Source: Ilumatobacter sp963746265
GTDB lineage: Bacteria; Actinomycetota; Acidimicrobiia; Acidimicrobiales; Ilumatobacteraceae
Direction: 5' to 3'
Assembly (NCBI GenBank): GCA_963746265.1
Contig: CAVVAM010000004.1
Coordinates: 62,001-126,000, forward strand
Length of the DNA: 64,000 nt
A program made the position numbers and the translations under genes. The notes under the pieces were generated by a model, which saw only the letters and a list, made by a program, of their open reading frames with translations, made no database searches and had not been told where the DNA came from. This document shows positions 37,181-45,962 of this stretch, piece after piece (the first letter of the stretch is position 1; the number at the start of each line of letters is the position of its first letter).

Positions 37181-38554
37181 TCAGCCGAGATCGAGTTGGC
37201 CGACGGCGTCCTCGATGCCGCGATGGAACGTCGGGTAGGCGTAGATCATGGTGCGCATCCGGGCAACGGGCACCGCTGCGTGCACGGCCAGCGACAGCAG
37301 TCCGAGCACCTCTCCCCCGTTCGGGCCGGCCACGGTCGCACCGATCAGTGTCCCCGTCGAACGGTCGGCGACGAGCTTGATGAAGCCCTCGTTGCCTGCC
37401 TTGTGCAGCCAGCCTCGCGCGGTGTGTGGTACCCGATGGACCGCGACGGCGACGTCGTGTCCGGCATCGCGTGCCTGCCGCTCGGTCAGGCCGACGGCGC
37501 CGACCTCGGGATCGGTGAACGTGACCCGTGACAGCGCCGAATACGAGGCCGGTTCGTGGTCACGACCCAGGATGTCGGCGACGGCGATCGCGGCCTGGTA
37601 CATGCCGACGTGGGTGAACGCACCCTCGCCGGTGAGGTCGCCGACCGCCCAGACGTCGTCAGCGGCCCGCAGGTGCTCGTCGACGTGGATCGCACGCCCG
37701 TCGGGGTCGAGCCCGACGTGTTCCACGCCCAGACCGGCGAGGTTGACCTGGCGACCTGTCGCCACCAGCAACCTCTCGGCGGCGAGCTCGGTCCCGTCCG
37801 CGAGTTCGACGGTGAATCGTTGCCGTTCGTACGCGACGTTCGCGGCCAATGAACCGAGGTACACGTCGATCCCCTCGACGGCGAACACGTCGGCCAGCAC
37901 TGCGCCGGCCTCGGGCTCTTCGAGCGGGAGGAGGCGATCCTGCGCTTCGACGACGGTGACCTCGACGCCGAAGCGGGCATAGACCTGAGCGAGCTCGACA
38001 CCGATCGCGCCACCGCCCAACACGATGATCGAGGTGGGCAGCTCCTCGACCTGGATCGCCTCCCGGTTCGTCCAGAACGGCGTGTCGGCGAGACCCGGGA
38101 TCGGCGGTATCGCCGCGCTCGTTCCGGTGGCGAGCACGATGCCCGTCGTGGCCCGGATGGTCTCCTCGCCGACCTGCACCAGCCCGTCGCCGACGATCGT
38201 GCCCTGGCCCCGTAGGAATCGACCGCCCTTGCCCTCGAAGCGCTCGACCGCGACCGTGTCGTCCCAGTTGTCGGTCGCCTCGGCCCGGATCCGCTCGGCG
38301 ACCGGCGCCCAGTCGGGCAGCACCTCGACCTTGCCGGCCATCCCCGGGATGCGACGGGCCTCGGCGAGCAGGTGCGCGGCACGGATCATCATCTTGGACG
38401 GGACACAGCCCCAGTACGGGCACTCGCCACCGACGAGCTCACGGTCGATGCCGACCACGTTCAGGCCGGCCTCGGCCAGTTGACCGGCGACGGATTCCCC
38501 GGCCGGGCCCATCCCGATCACGACGACGTCCGCGGTGCTCGCTGCTTCGCTCAT
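37181..38554 (-). CDS. FAD-dependent pyridine nucleotide-disulfide oxidoreductase
   Basis: 457 aa, lipoamide dehydrogenase/mercuric reductase superfamily. FAD site VVVIGMGPAGESVAGQLAEA, redox-active disulfide GGECPYWGCVPSKM (CX4C), NAD(P) site IIVLGGGAIGVELAQVYARF, second FAD motif VWAVGDLTGEGAFTHVG. The C-terminal motif is AYPTFHRGIE rather than HPT...E of lipoamide dehydrogenases, so the substrate is probably not lipoamide; no metal-binding domain of MerA either. GGAGG 6 nt before the ATG at 38554 decides the start over the ATG at 38560. Confidence 0.86.
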   Translation of the reverse strand: MSEAASTADVVVIGMGPAGESVAGQLAEAGLNVVGIDRELVGGECPYWGCVPSKMMIRAAHLLAEARRIPGMAGKVEVLPDWAPVAERIRAEATDNWDDTVAVERFEGKGGRFLRGQGTIVGDGLVQVGEETIRATTGIVLATGTSAAIPPIPGLADTPFWTNREAIQVEELPTSIIVLGGGAIGVELAQVYARFGVEVTVVEAQDRLLPLEEPEAGAVLADVFAVEGIDVYLGSLAANVAYERQRFTVELADGTELAAERLLVATGRQVNLAGLGVEHVGLDPDGRAIHVDEHLRAADDVWAVGDLTGEGAFTHVGMYQAAIAVADILGRDHEPASYSALSRVTFTDPEVGAVGLTERQARDAGHDVAVAVHRVPHTARGWLHKAGNEGFIKLVADRSTGTLIGATVAGPNGGEVLGLLSLAVHAAVPVARMRTMIYAYPTFHRGIEDAVGQLDLG

Positions 38555-38712
38555 GTGCATCCTCCATGTTGAGATGACCGATCCCGGATGATCGACCGAT
38601 GTGCGATGGACGGCCGGCGGCGCCGCCGGCCGATTTGGTCTGGGAACCCGGACGACACGACGCACATTTCCTCCGATCGCCGTGCGGTCGCAGCTGGGTA
38701 GCCTCCACGTCG

Positions 38713-39216
38713 ATGGCGAAGAAGTCAACCAAGGCCAGGCGCGCGCCCGAGGGCACGACGCTGATCGCGAGTAATCGTGCCGCCCGCCGGAACTACGCCA
38801 TCACCGACACGTTCGAGGCGGGGCTCGTCCTACTCGGCAGCGAGGTCAAGAGCATGCGCGAGGCGCAGGTGCAGATCGCCGACGGCTACGTACGCATCCG
38901 AGACGGCGAAGCCTGGCTCGACGGCGTACACGTCGCGCCCTACTCGTTCGCGATCGGCTTCGGCGCTCACGACCCCGACCGACCACGCAAACTGCTGCTC
39001 CACCGGTCCGAGATCGACAAGTTGAAGTCACGCGTCGACCAGGAGCGGGTGTCACTCGTGCCGCTCACGTTGTACTTCCGCGAGGGTCGGGTCAAGGTCG
39101 AGATCGGCGTCGGCAAGGGCCGGTCGAAAGAGGACAAGCGCCACGCGATCGCCGAGCGCGACGCACTCCGTGACGTCGAGCGCGAGATGGGTCGCGCCAG
39201 GAAATACGGCGAGTGA
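38713..39216 (+). CDS. smpB: SsrA-binding protein SmpB
   Basis: 167 aa. Binds tmRNA and delivers it to stalled ribosomes. Conserved segments: IASNRAARRNYAITDTFEAG, LLGSEVKSMREAQVQIADGY, HDPDRPRKLLLHRSEIDKL and the basic C-terminal tail GKGRSKEDKRHAIAERDALR. Its RNA partner ssrA is 16 kb to the right in this window. Start at 38713; TAGCCT is 8 nt upstream. Its TGA overlaps the GTG start of the next gene. Confidence 0.96.
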   Translation: MAKKSTKARRAPEGTTLIASNRAARRNYAITDTFEAGLVLLGSEVKSMREAQVQIADGYVRIRDGEAWLDGVHVAPYSFAIGFGAHDPDRPRKLLLHRSEIDKLKSRVDQERVSLVPLTLYFREGRVKVEIGVGKGRSKEDKRHAIAERDALRDVEREMGRARKYGE

Positions 39217-39659
39217 CCGACGTGCGTCTCGTCGTCCGGCCGTTCCGGCAGTCCGACCGCTCGGCCGTCATCGATCTGTGGCGGCGCTGCCATCTGACGA
39301 GGCCATGGAACGACCCAGGCCTCGATATCGACCGCAAGACGACCCGCGACCCCGACGGCTTCCTCGTCGGCACGATCGACGACACGATCGTGGCCTCCGT
39401 CATGGCCGGGTACGACGGACACCGCGGATGGATCAACTACCTGGCTGTCGACACGGACCGCCGCGGCACCGGGCTCGGCGCCGCGATCATGCATGCTGCC
39501 GAGCACCGTCTCGCGCACCTCGGCTGCCCGAAGGTCAATCTGCAGATCCGTACCTCGAACCTCGATGCCGTCCGGTTCTACGAGTCGATCGGCTACTCCA
39601 TGGACGATGTCGTGTCGATGGGGCGCCGGCTCGGCGACGACGAGCAGCCGCCCGCCTGA
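39213..39659 (+). CDS. GNAT acetyltransferase (YpeA-like)
   Basis: 148 aa from GTG (39213-39215), overlapping the smpB stop. GNAT fold with acetyl-CoA loop VDTDRRGTGLGAAIMHAAE and the end motif IRTSNLDAVRFYESIGYSMD. Similar to the YpeA subgroup of unknown substrate. Coupling to smpB may only reflect tight packing. Confidence 0.85.
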   Translation: MTDVRLVVRPFRQSDRSAVIDLWRRCHLTRPWNDPGLDIDRKTTRDPDGFLVGTIDDTIVASVMAGYDGHRGWINYLAVDTDRRGTGLGAAIMHAAEHRLAHLGCPKVNLQIRTSNLDAVRFYESIGYSMDDVVSMGRRLGDDEQPPA

Positions 39660-39671
39660 CAGACTCCGAAG

Positions 39672-40970
39672 GTGAATCGACAGGTCGCCAAGATCCGCGG
39701 CGGCGCCCCGCCACGTTGGCTGCTCGAGCACACCGATCGGAACATGCACCAGATCGGTCCGTCGCCCGAGGCGCTCGCAGAGTGGCGAGCGGCCGGCCTC
39801 GCTCTCCCCGACGTGGCCGAGATGCGTCGATACCGCGTCGGGCGGATCCGCGAGCAGCTCGCTGCGCACGACTGCGACGGTGCCCTGCTGTACGACCCGA
39901 TCAACATCAGGTACGCGACCGACACCACGAACATGTCGATCTGGACGATGCACAATGCCGTGCGGTTCGTGTTCGTCGCCACCGACGGGCCGCTCGTGCT
40001 GTTCGAGTTCTCGCACGGCGAGTTCCTGTCGCTCCACTCGGAGGTGATCGACGAGATCCGCCCGGCCCGGTCCGCCATGCGTTTCTACGTCGGCGACCGT
40101 GCGCCCGAGATCATCCGGCTGTGGGCCGACGAGATCGTGGAGCTGATCGACGTGTCGTCGCGTTCGGGTGGTCGACGGTTGGCGATCGACTCCCTCGCGC
40201 TCGGGCAGCTCCGCGAGCTCGAGTCGCGACAGGTGGACCTGGTCGATGCGTGGCCAGTGATGGACGACGCCCGCACCGTGAAGTCACCCGACGAGATCGC
40301 CGCGCTGCGACTGGCCGCGAGTTCGTGCGACTCGATCGTCGGCGAGATGCGAGCGGCGCTCAGGCCCGGTCTGACCGAGGTCGAGCTGTGGACGATGCTG
40401 CACGCCGGCAACTGGCGCCGGTTCGGCGAGTGGGTCGAGACCCGCCTGATGTCGTCGGGCCGGCGAACCAACCCCTGGTACCAGGAGGCGAGCTCGAAGG
40501 TGATCGAGGACGGCGAACTGCTGGGGTTCGACACCGATCTCGTCGGCGCCTACGGCATGTGCATCGACATGAGCCGGACGTGGCGATGCGGCGACGGCCG
40601 GCCCACACGTGCCCAGGCCGACGTCTACGGTCGCGCACGCGAGATGATCGAGTCGAACATCCCGCTGTTCGTTCCCGGGGCCACGTTCCGCGAGATCACC
40701 GATCGCCTGACCTCTGCGCCCATGGAGGAGTTCAACGGCTACACGGTGATGGCGCACGGCGTCGGCCTGTGTGACGAGTACCCGTCGATCTTCACCCGTG
40801 AGCAATGGGACGACACGGGCTACGACGGTGTGATCGAGGCGGGCAACGTGATCTCGGTCGAGGCGTTCGTCGGTCGGCGTGACGGAGGCGAGGGCGTGAA
40901 GCTGGAGCAGCAACTCGTCGTGACCGAGCACGGACCCGAATTGCTCACGCTGTTCCCACTCGACCTCTGA
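39672..40970 (+). CDS. dddP: M24-fold enzyme, probable DMSP lyase DddP
   Basis: 432 aa. Overall pita-bread M24 (Xaa-Pro dipeptidase) fold, but the sequence follows DddP: ALLYDPINIRYATDTTNM, GEWVETRLMSSGRRTNPWY, GFDTDLVGAYGMCIDMSRTW and MAHGVGLCDEYP. From memory, Ruegeria DddP uses Asp295, Asp297, Asp307, His371, Glu406 and Glu421 for metals with Tyr366 and Asp377 in catalysis. The equivalents here are Asp287, Asp289, Asp299, His362, Glu397, Glu412, Tyr357 and Asp368: every residue and nearly all spacing kept. DddP cleaves dimethylsulfoniopropionate to DMS and acrylate. A relative with another substrate cannot be excluded. GTG start. Confidence 0.72.
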   Translation: MNRQVAKIRGGAPPRWLLEHTDRNMHQIGPSPEALAEWRAAGLALPDVAEMRRYRVGRIREQLAAHDCDGALLYDPINIRYATDTTNMSIWTMHNAVRFVFVATDGPLVLFEFSHGEFLSLHSEVIDEIRPARSAMRFYVGDRAPEIIRLWADEIVELIDVSSRSGGRRLAIDSLALGQLRELESRQVDLVDAWPVMDDARTVKSPDEIAALRLAASSCDSIVGEMRAALRPGLTEVELWTMLHAGNWRRFGEWVETRLMSSGRRTNPWYQEASSKVIEDGELLGFDTDLVGAYGMCIDMSRTWRCGDGRPTRAQADVYGRAREMIESNIPLFVPGATFREITDRLTSAPMEEFNGYTVMAHGVGLCDEYPSIFTREQWDDTGYDGVIEAGNVISVEAFVGRRDGGEGVKLEQQLVVTEHGPELLTLFPLDL

Positions 40971-40985
40971 CGGCCGGTCTCGGCG

Positions 40986-41723
40986 TCATCCGTACAGCCC
41001 GAGGAGGTTGCCGGACAGCAGCACGGCCGCCACGACCATCCCGGCTCGGATCAGACGTTCGCCACCTCTGACCGCCGCGTGGGCGCCGATCCATCCACCG
41101 GCGGTGAGGCCGACCGCCAAGATCAACGCCGGGATCCACTCGACCTTGCCCTGCACGATGAAGATCGGCAGCACGACCGACGTGAGCGTCAGGTTGGTGA
41201 CGACCTTGATGTTGTTCGCGGTGACGAGGTCGTAGCCGGCACGGGTCAGGGCGCCCAGCAGCACGAGCCCGACACCGGCCTGCACGGCCCCCCCGTAGAG
41301 CCCGACCGCGAAGAAGACGGCGACGGTGAACGCCGTCGGCCACGGATCGGCGTCGAGCTTCACTTTGGGCTTGCGGATCGAGAGGAAGATGATCGGCAGC
41401 ATCAGCAGTCCGAACACCCGCTCGAACGTGTCGTCCGTGAGCCGCGTGATCGCGAACGCGCCGATCAGCGAACCGACGACGATCGGCACGAGCACGGGTG
41501 CCGAGCGCGACAGGCCTCGCACGCCCAGCTTGCGGAACGCCGTCGCGGCCGCGGCATTGGACGTCAGGATGCCGACGCGGTTCGAGCCGTTCGCGTTGTT
41601 GCCGGGCACACCGGCGAGTACCAACAGCGGCACCGTCAGCGTGGAGCCGCCCCCGGCAACGGCGTTGATCAGCCCGGCGGCGGTACCACCGACGATCAAC
41701 AGCAGCGCTTCCCACCACTCCAC
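40986..41723 (-). CDS. TauE/SafE-family membrane permease
   Basis: 245 aa with about eight membrane segments. Starts EWWEALLLIVGGTAAGLINA then AVAGGGSTLTVPLLVLAGVP, the family's first signature; a second half-repeat appears around GAVQAGVGLVLLGALTRAG. Family members export sulfite or sulfoacetate or carry other anions. I use the GTG at 41723, which has AGGA 7 nt upstream and puts a membrane helix first; a GTG at 41789 would add 22 polar residues. Converges with the dddP-like gene 15 bp away. Confidence 0.85.
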   Translation of the reverse strand: MEWWEALLLIVGGTAAGLINAVAGGGSTLTVPLLVLAGVPGNNANGSNRVGILTSNAAAATAFRKLGVRGLSRSAPVLVPIVVGSLIGAFAITRLTDDTFERVFGLLMLPIIFLSIRKPKVKLDADPWPTAFTVAVFFAVGLYGGAVQAGVGLVLLGALTRAGYDLVTANNIKVVTNLTLTSVVLPIFIVQGKVEWIPALILAVGLTAGGWIGAHAAVRGGERLIRAGMVVAAVLLSGNLLGLYG

Positions 41724-41793
41724 GGCGGCATCCTCGCAGAACCGTCGTGGCCGCACACAGAGACCGGGCTTCCGGCGAGGCGTCGTCACTCCC

Positions 41794-41799
41794 TAACGT
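41794..41799 (+). promoter_or_regulatory. putative -10 element of a leaderless transcript
   Basis: TAACGT, 7 nt before the ATG at 41807 of the aldehyde dehydrogenase gene. Confidence 0.45.
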
Positions 41800-41806
41800 C
41801 GGGCCC

Positions 41807-43234
41807 ATGTTCATCGACGGCAGTTGGCACGCGGCTCGATCCGGGCGGGAGTTCGAGGTCACCGATCCGGCGACGGGCGACGTGATCGGCTCGGTACCCG
41901 ACGGAGACGCCGACGACGCCACCGACGCGATCAGCGCCGCAGACGCGGCGTTCGGAGGTTGGTCCACAACGACCGCCCGCATGCGCGCCGACCTGCTCTA
42001 CGCGGCCTGGCAGCTGATGCTCGAGCGGAGCGAATCGCTCGCCGAACTGATGACCCGCGAGCAGGGCAAACCGCTCAAGGCGAGCCGTGCCGAGGTGGCC
42101 TACGCCGCCGACTTCCTCCGCTTCTTCGCTGAGGAGGCGACGCGGGTGGCCGGCGAGTGGCTCCCGTCGGCCCGCGCCAACCAGCGGTTCCTGGTCGTCC
42201 GGCAAGCAGTCGGCGTCGTTGCGATGGTCACCCCCTGGAACTACCCGATCTCGATGCTGACCAGGAAGATGGCCCCGGCACTGGCGGCGGGATGCACACT
42301 CGTGCTCAAGCCGGCCGAGGCGACCCCGCTGTGTGCGCGCGCCGTCTTCGAGATCTTCGAAGCCGTTGGCCTCCCCGACGGCGTGGCCAACCTGGTGACG
42401 GCGCTGGACCCCGTTCCGATCGGCGACGCGTTCACGACCGACCCACGGGTTCGCAAGCTGACGTTCACCGGCTCGACCGCTGTGGGGCGCCTCCTCGCCG
42501 GGGCGGCGGCCGGCAACCTCAAGCGGGTGTCGGTCGAGCTCGGCGGGCATGCGCCGTTCGTGGTCTTTCCGGATGCCGACCCGGTACGGGCGGCGAAGGG
42601 CGCCGCCGCCCTCAAGTTCCTGAACGCCGGGCAAGCCTGCATCAGTCCGAACCGGTTGTACGTGAGCGAGGGGCATCGCGATGCCTTCGTGTCCACGCTC
42701 GTCGAGCGGATCGGGAAGGTGCGAGCGGGCAATGGATTCGACGAGGGTGTCGGCGTGGGGCCACTCGTGAGCGAGGCGGCTGTCGCGAAGGTCAAGGCCC
42801 AGGTCGACGATGCTGTCGACCTCGGCGCGACCGCGCTGGTCGGCGGGCGGCGCCTCACCGACGAGCCGTTCGATCGCGGGCACTTCTTCGCACCGACGCT
42901 ACTCGACGGTGTTCGCGACGGGATGAAGATCTACCGGGAAGAGACGTTCGGGCCCGTGGCGCCCGTGATCTCGTACGACGACGTCGATCACGTGATCGAT
43001 CTGGCCAACGACACCGAGTTCGGGCTCGCCGCATACGTCTACACGCAGAATCTGTCGACGGCGATCCATGCCTTCGAGGGGCTGCGCTTCGGCATCATCG
43101 GCGTCAACGACGTGAATCCGACGGCTGCGTCCGCACCATTCGGTGGCATGAAGGACTCGGGCATCGGCCGCGAGGGCGGCCACGACGGCATCGCCGAGTA
43201 CCTCGAGACCAAGCTCGGTGGCTTCGCCGTCTGA
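41807..43234 (+). CDS. NAD(P)-dependent aldehyde dehydrogenase (succinate-semialdehyde type)
   Basis: 475 aa. ALDH core is complete: MVTPWNYPISMLTRKMAPAL, KPAEATPLCA, FTGSTAVGRLLAG, general-base Glu in VSVELGGHAP, nucleophilic Cys in NAGQACISPNR, and EETFGPVAPVISY. The pattern fits the GabD/SSADH group but the natural aldehyde is unknown. Divergent from the TauE-like gene, with 83 bp between starts. Confidence 0.9.
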   Translation: MFIDGSWHAARSGREFEVTDPATGDVIGSVPDGDADDATDAISAADAAFGGWSTTTARMRADLLYAAWQLMLERSESLAELMTREQGKPLKASRAEVAYAADFLRFFAEEATRVAGEWLPSARANQRFLVVRQAVGVVAMVTPWNYPISMLTRKMAPALAAGCTLVLKPAEATPLCARAVFEIFEAVGLPDGVANLVTALDPVPIGDAFTTDPRVRKLTFTGSTAVGRLLAGAAAGNLKRVSVELGGHAPFVVFPDADPVRAAKGAAALKFLNAGQACISPNRLYVSEGHRDAFVSTLVERIGKVRAGNGFDEGVGVGPLVSEAAVAKVKAQVDDAVDLGATALVGGRRLTDEPFDRGHFFAPTLLDGVRDGMKIYREETFGPVAPVISYDDVDHVIDLANDTEFGLAAYVYTQNLSTAIHAFEGLRFGIIGVNDVNPTAASAPFGGMKDSGIGREGGHDGIAEYLETKLGGFAV

Positions 43235-43237
43235 TTC

Positions 43238-43254
43238 GTCGTCGAGCCGACGAC
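43238..43254. terminator. short hairpin after the aldehyde dehydrogenase gene
   Basis: GTCGTCG / CGACGAC with a 3-nt loop, starting 4 bp after the stop codon. A small stem with no T-run. Confidence 0.35.
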
Positions 43255-43351
43255 TCGGGCGGCCGGCGTGGAGCTCGGCACCGGGCCGAGTGAAGGGCCA
43301 GGACCCACCGGGAGAACGCCCGGCCGCGGACCACATCGGGGCCCGACTCGA

Positions 43352-43628
43352 TGACACCACCCGATGACACCACTCGACCTCGAGCGACCGCTGCGCTCTG
43401 GCGGCGACGTCCGCGTCGGCCCCGGCGCCGCGCTGATGCCGCTGCTCGACGTCGACGAAGCCTCGCGGTGCCGGTCGGTCCGCCTGTCCCGTCCCGGCGC
43501 GTCACGCTGATCTTCCGTTCGGATCGCGCGATGACCCCGGCACTCGAACGCTTCGTCGACGAGGTCGACGAGGAGGTCGGTGACGTCTCGATGGCGCGCA
43601 CGGCCCGAACAGCGACCAAGCTGACCGG
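43352..43628 (+). pseudogene. C-terminal remnant of a LysR-type regulator
   Basis: This 394-bp gap (43235-43628) holds the last part of a LysR effector domain split over two frames: VRVGPGAALMPLLDVD (about 43428-43458), then after a -1 shift SLAVPVGPPVPSRRVTLIFR and SDRAMTPALERFVDEVDEE (about 43463-43590). The DNA-binding half is absent. The first 100 bp hold no recognisable gene; near 43350 the sequence CCGATGACACCAC is nearly duplicated. LysR genes often control neighbours, so it may once have regulated the FAH or ALDH gene. Confidence 0.5.
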
Positions 43629-44450
43629 ATGCGCCTCGCCACGATCCGCACCGAGTCCGGTACCGCCGCCGTTCGCATCGACGAGACGAACGCGACCGAG
43701 ACCGGACACGGCAGCGTCGACGAACTGCTGGCCGACGCCGACTGGCGAGCGAACGCGGCCTCCGCCGGCGGTGCGATCCACGCGCTCGACGACATCGAGT
43801 ACGCACCCCTCGTCATACGTCCCGAGAAGGTCGTCTGCGTGGGCCTCAACTACCTCGACCACATCGCCGAGACCGGACGCGAGCGTCCGAGCCACCCGAC
43901 GTTGTTCCCGAAATTCGCCAACACCCTGATCGGTGCGAACGATCCGATCGTGCTGCCGAACGACGACGAGTCGACGAGCGTCGACTGGGAGGCCGAGCTC
44001 GGGCTCGTGATCGGTCGGGCGGTCCGTCGCGCCTCGCCGCAGCAGGCCGAGGAAGCCATCGCCGGGTACACCGTGGTCAACGACGTCAGCGTCCGCGACT
44101 TCCAGCGTCACACGACCCAGTTCATGCCCGGCAAGGCATGGGAGAACACGACGCCGGTCGGTCCCCACCTCGTCACCTCCGAACCCGGACAGCCCGCCCA
44201 CTTCCCGATCGAGTGCGAGATCGACGGCGTCGTGATGCAGTCGTCGAACACCCGGGAGCTCTGCTTCGGGCCCATCGACCTGGTGCGGTACATCTCGACG
44301 TTCACGACGCTCGTGCCCGGAGACCTGATCCTCACCGGCACACCCGGCGGTGTCGGCGTGGCCCGCGATCCGCAGGTGTTCCTGCGCCGCGGGCAGACCG
44401 TGATCACCCGCATCGACGGCATCGGCGCGTGCCGAAACGTCTGCGCCTGA
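43629..44450 (+). CDS. fumarylacetoacetate hydrolase (FAH) family protein
   Basis: 273 aa. FAH/5-oxopent-3-ene-1,2,5-tricarboxylate decarboxylase fold: KVVCVGLNYLDHIAETG, FPKFANTLIGANDPI, metal ligands in DWEAELGLVIGR (E..E and D), GYTVVNDVSVRDFQ and LTGTPGGVGVAR. Such enzymes hydrolyse acylpyruvates or decarboxylate oxaloacetate and are often in aromatic catabolism. The neighbours do not fix the substrate. Confidence 0.9.
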   Translation: MRLATIRTESGTAAVRIDETNATETGHGSVDELLADADWRANAASAGGAIHALDDIEYAPLVIRPEKVVCVGLNYLDHIAETGRERPSHPTLFPKFANTLIGANDPIVLPNDDESTSVDWEAELGLVIGRAVRRASPQQAEEAIAGYTVVNDVSVRDFQRHTTQFMPGKAWENTTPVGPHLVTSEPGQPAHFPIECEIDGVVMQSSNTRELCFGPIDLVRYISTFTTLVPGDLILTGTPGGVGVARDPQVFLRRGQTVITRIDGIGACRNVCA

Positions 44451-44459
44451 CCACGCCGC

Positions 44460-45566
44460 TCAGTCGATCGTGATCACGATGTTGCCGATGTGCTCCTTGC
44501 GAGCGAATGCCTCCTGCGCGGCGTGGATCTCGACGAGCGGATAGGTGGCGGCGATGGTCGGCTGCACGAGGCCGGCCTCGACCAACCCGACGAGGTCGGC
44601 GAAGACCTCGGGCGGGAACACGGTCGCACCGATCAACTCGAGGTCGTGCAGGTACAGCGTACGCAGGTCGATCTCGACGATCGGTCCGGCGATCGCCCCC
44701 GACGTCACGTACCGGCCACCCCGCACGAGCTCGTCGATCCATCGACCCACATCCGGACCGCCGACGACGTCGGCCACCACGTCGAACCGCCGACCGGCCC
44801 GGCCGGCCGCGACCGCGGCGAGGTCGTCCGTGTCCCGCGGCACCACGGCATCGGCCCCGAGCGCGACCACGGCGTCGAGCTTCGACCTGCCGGCGACGGC
44901 CGTCACGTGGGCGCCACGAACCTTGGCGAGCCGGACCAGAGCCGAGCCGACACCACCGGACGCCCCCGTCACGGCGATCCGTTGACCGCGCTCGAGGTCG
45001 ACACGGTCGAGCATGTGCGCCGCGGTCGACCACGAACACGCCAGACCGGCCAACACGACGTCGGGGAGGTCGATGCCGATCGGATGGACGTTGCGCGCCG
45101 GTACGGCGCAGTACTCGGCAAAGCCGCCGTCGAACTCGCTGCCCAGGTATCCCGCCCGCGCCCGGTCGGCCGGGTGATCCGGATCGCGGATCCAGGGGTC
45201 GACGACGACGCGCCGCGCGATGAGGCCGGCATCCACCGTTGCGCCGACCGCGACGACCACCCCGCACGGGTCGGCCCCCTGCACCCTCGGGAAGGTGGGG
45301 CCAGCGCCACCCCATGTGGAGTCGCCGGATCCGGCATCGGCAAAACCGTCGCCGGACGTCGGAGCCGTCACGAGCTTGCTGTACCAGCCCACCCGGGTGT
45401 TGATGTCGGTGTTGTTGACGCCGCATGCCGCCACTCGGATCAGCACATCGTCGTCGCCGAACGGCGGGACCGGCACGTCGTCGCGGACCTCGAGCATCTC
45501 GGGGCCACCGTTGCCGAGGAGCATGGCGGCACGCATGGTGCGGGGCGGGGGTTCGGACACGGTCAT
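44460..45566 (-). CDS. MDR-superfamily alcohol dehydrogenase / quinone oxidoreductase-like
   Basis: 368 aa. Medium-chain dehydrogenase fold with GroES-like start (RVAACGVNNTDINTRVGWYS), a conserved substrate-entry segment FPRVQGADPCGVVVAVG, and NADP site AVTGASGGVGSALVRLAKVRG. Catalytic zinc ligands of classical alcohol dehydrogenases are not obvious, so a zinc-independent quinone-oxidoreductase-type reductase is more likely. Not close to AcuI in its motifs. Converges with the FAH gene. Confidence 0.85.
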   Translation of the reverse strand: MTVSEPPPRTMRAAMLLGNGGPEMLEVRDDVPVPPFGDDDVLIRVAACGVNNTDINTRVGWYSKLVTAPTSGDGFADAGSGDSTWGGAGPTFPRVQGADPCGVVVAVGATVDAGLIARRVVVDPWIRDPDHPADRARAGYLGSEFDGGFAEYCAVPARNVHPIGIDLPDVVLAGLACSWSTAAHMLDRVDLERGQRIAVTGASGGVGSALVRLAKVRGAHVTAVAGRSKLDAVVALGADAVVPRDTDDLAAVAAGRAGRRFDVVADVVGGPDVGRWIDELVRGGRYVTSGAIAGPIVEIDLRTLYLHDLELIGATVFPPEVFADLVGLVEAGLVQPTIAATYPLVEIHAAQEAFARKEHIGNIVITID

Positions 45567-45573
45567 GAGTCGA

Positions 45574-45954
45574 TCAGCGCTGCAGCGGGAACAGGCAGAA
45601 GGGGTGTCCGTCGGGGTCGAACATGACGCGAACGTCGGGCTGGGGTTGGTGATCGGCGAGGGTGGCGCCGCACTCGATGGCGTGGCTCACCGCGACCTCG
45701 ACGTCGGGGCAACCGATCTCGAGGTGGACCATCATCTGCTGCGTGTCGGGTAGCGAGGGCCAGATGGGCGGCACGTACTCGACGTCCTCGTGGAAGCCGA
45801 GACCGTGCGAAGCTCCCGGTTCGCGGAGGGTGACCCATCCGGGTTCGTCGGCCCCGCGTTCCCAGCCGAGGAGGCGCTCGTAGAAATCGGCGAGACCGCA
45901 CGCGTCGCGAGTGCTCAGCGTGGTGGTCGTCACGCGCAGGTCCATGTCGATCAT
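45574..45954 (-). CDS. VOC (glyoxalase/bleomycin-resistance) fold protein 1
   Basis: 126 aa. Single VOC module pair: STRDACGLADFYERLLGWER, GLGFHEDVEYVPPIWPSL, QMMVHLEIGCPDVEVAVSHA and VMFDPDGHPFCLFPLQR. The His and Glu metal ligands of the family are plausible in MVHLEIGC and FCLFP context, but no substrate is indicated. Nine bp downstream of a paralogue, about half identical. A second ATG (45945) with AGG 9 nt upstream is an alternative start. Confidence 0.85.
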   Translation of the reverse strand: MIDMDLRVTTTTLSTRDACGLADFYERLLGWERGADEPGWVTLREPGASHGLGFHEDVEYVPPIWPSLPDTQQMMVHLEIGCPDVEVAVSHAIECGATLADHQPQPDVRVMFDPDGHPFCLFPLQR

Positions 45955-45962
45955 CCTGTCAC

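Noticed and set aside
44460..45566. AcuI acryloyl-CoA reductase, which would complete a DMSP pathway
   Set aside because: It is an MDR protein, but its motifs fit a general quinone-oxidoreductase-like group and not YhdH/AcuI.
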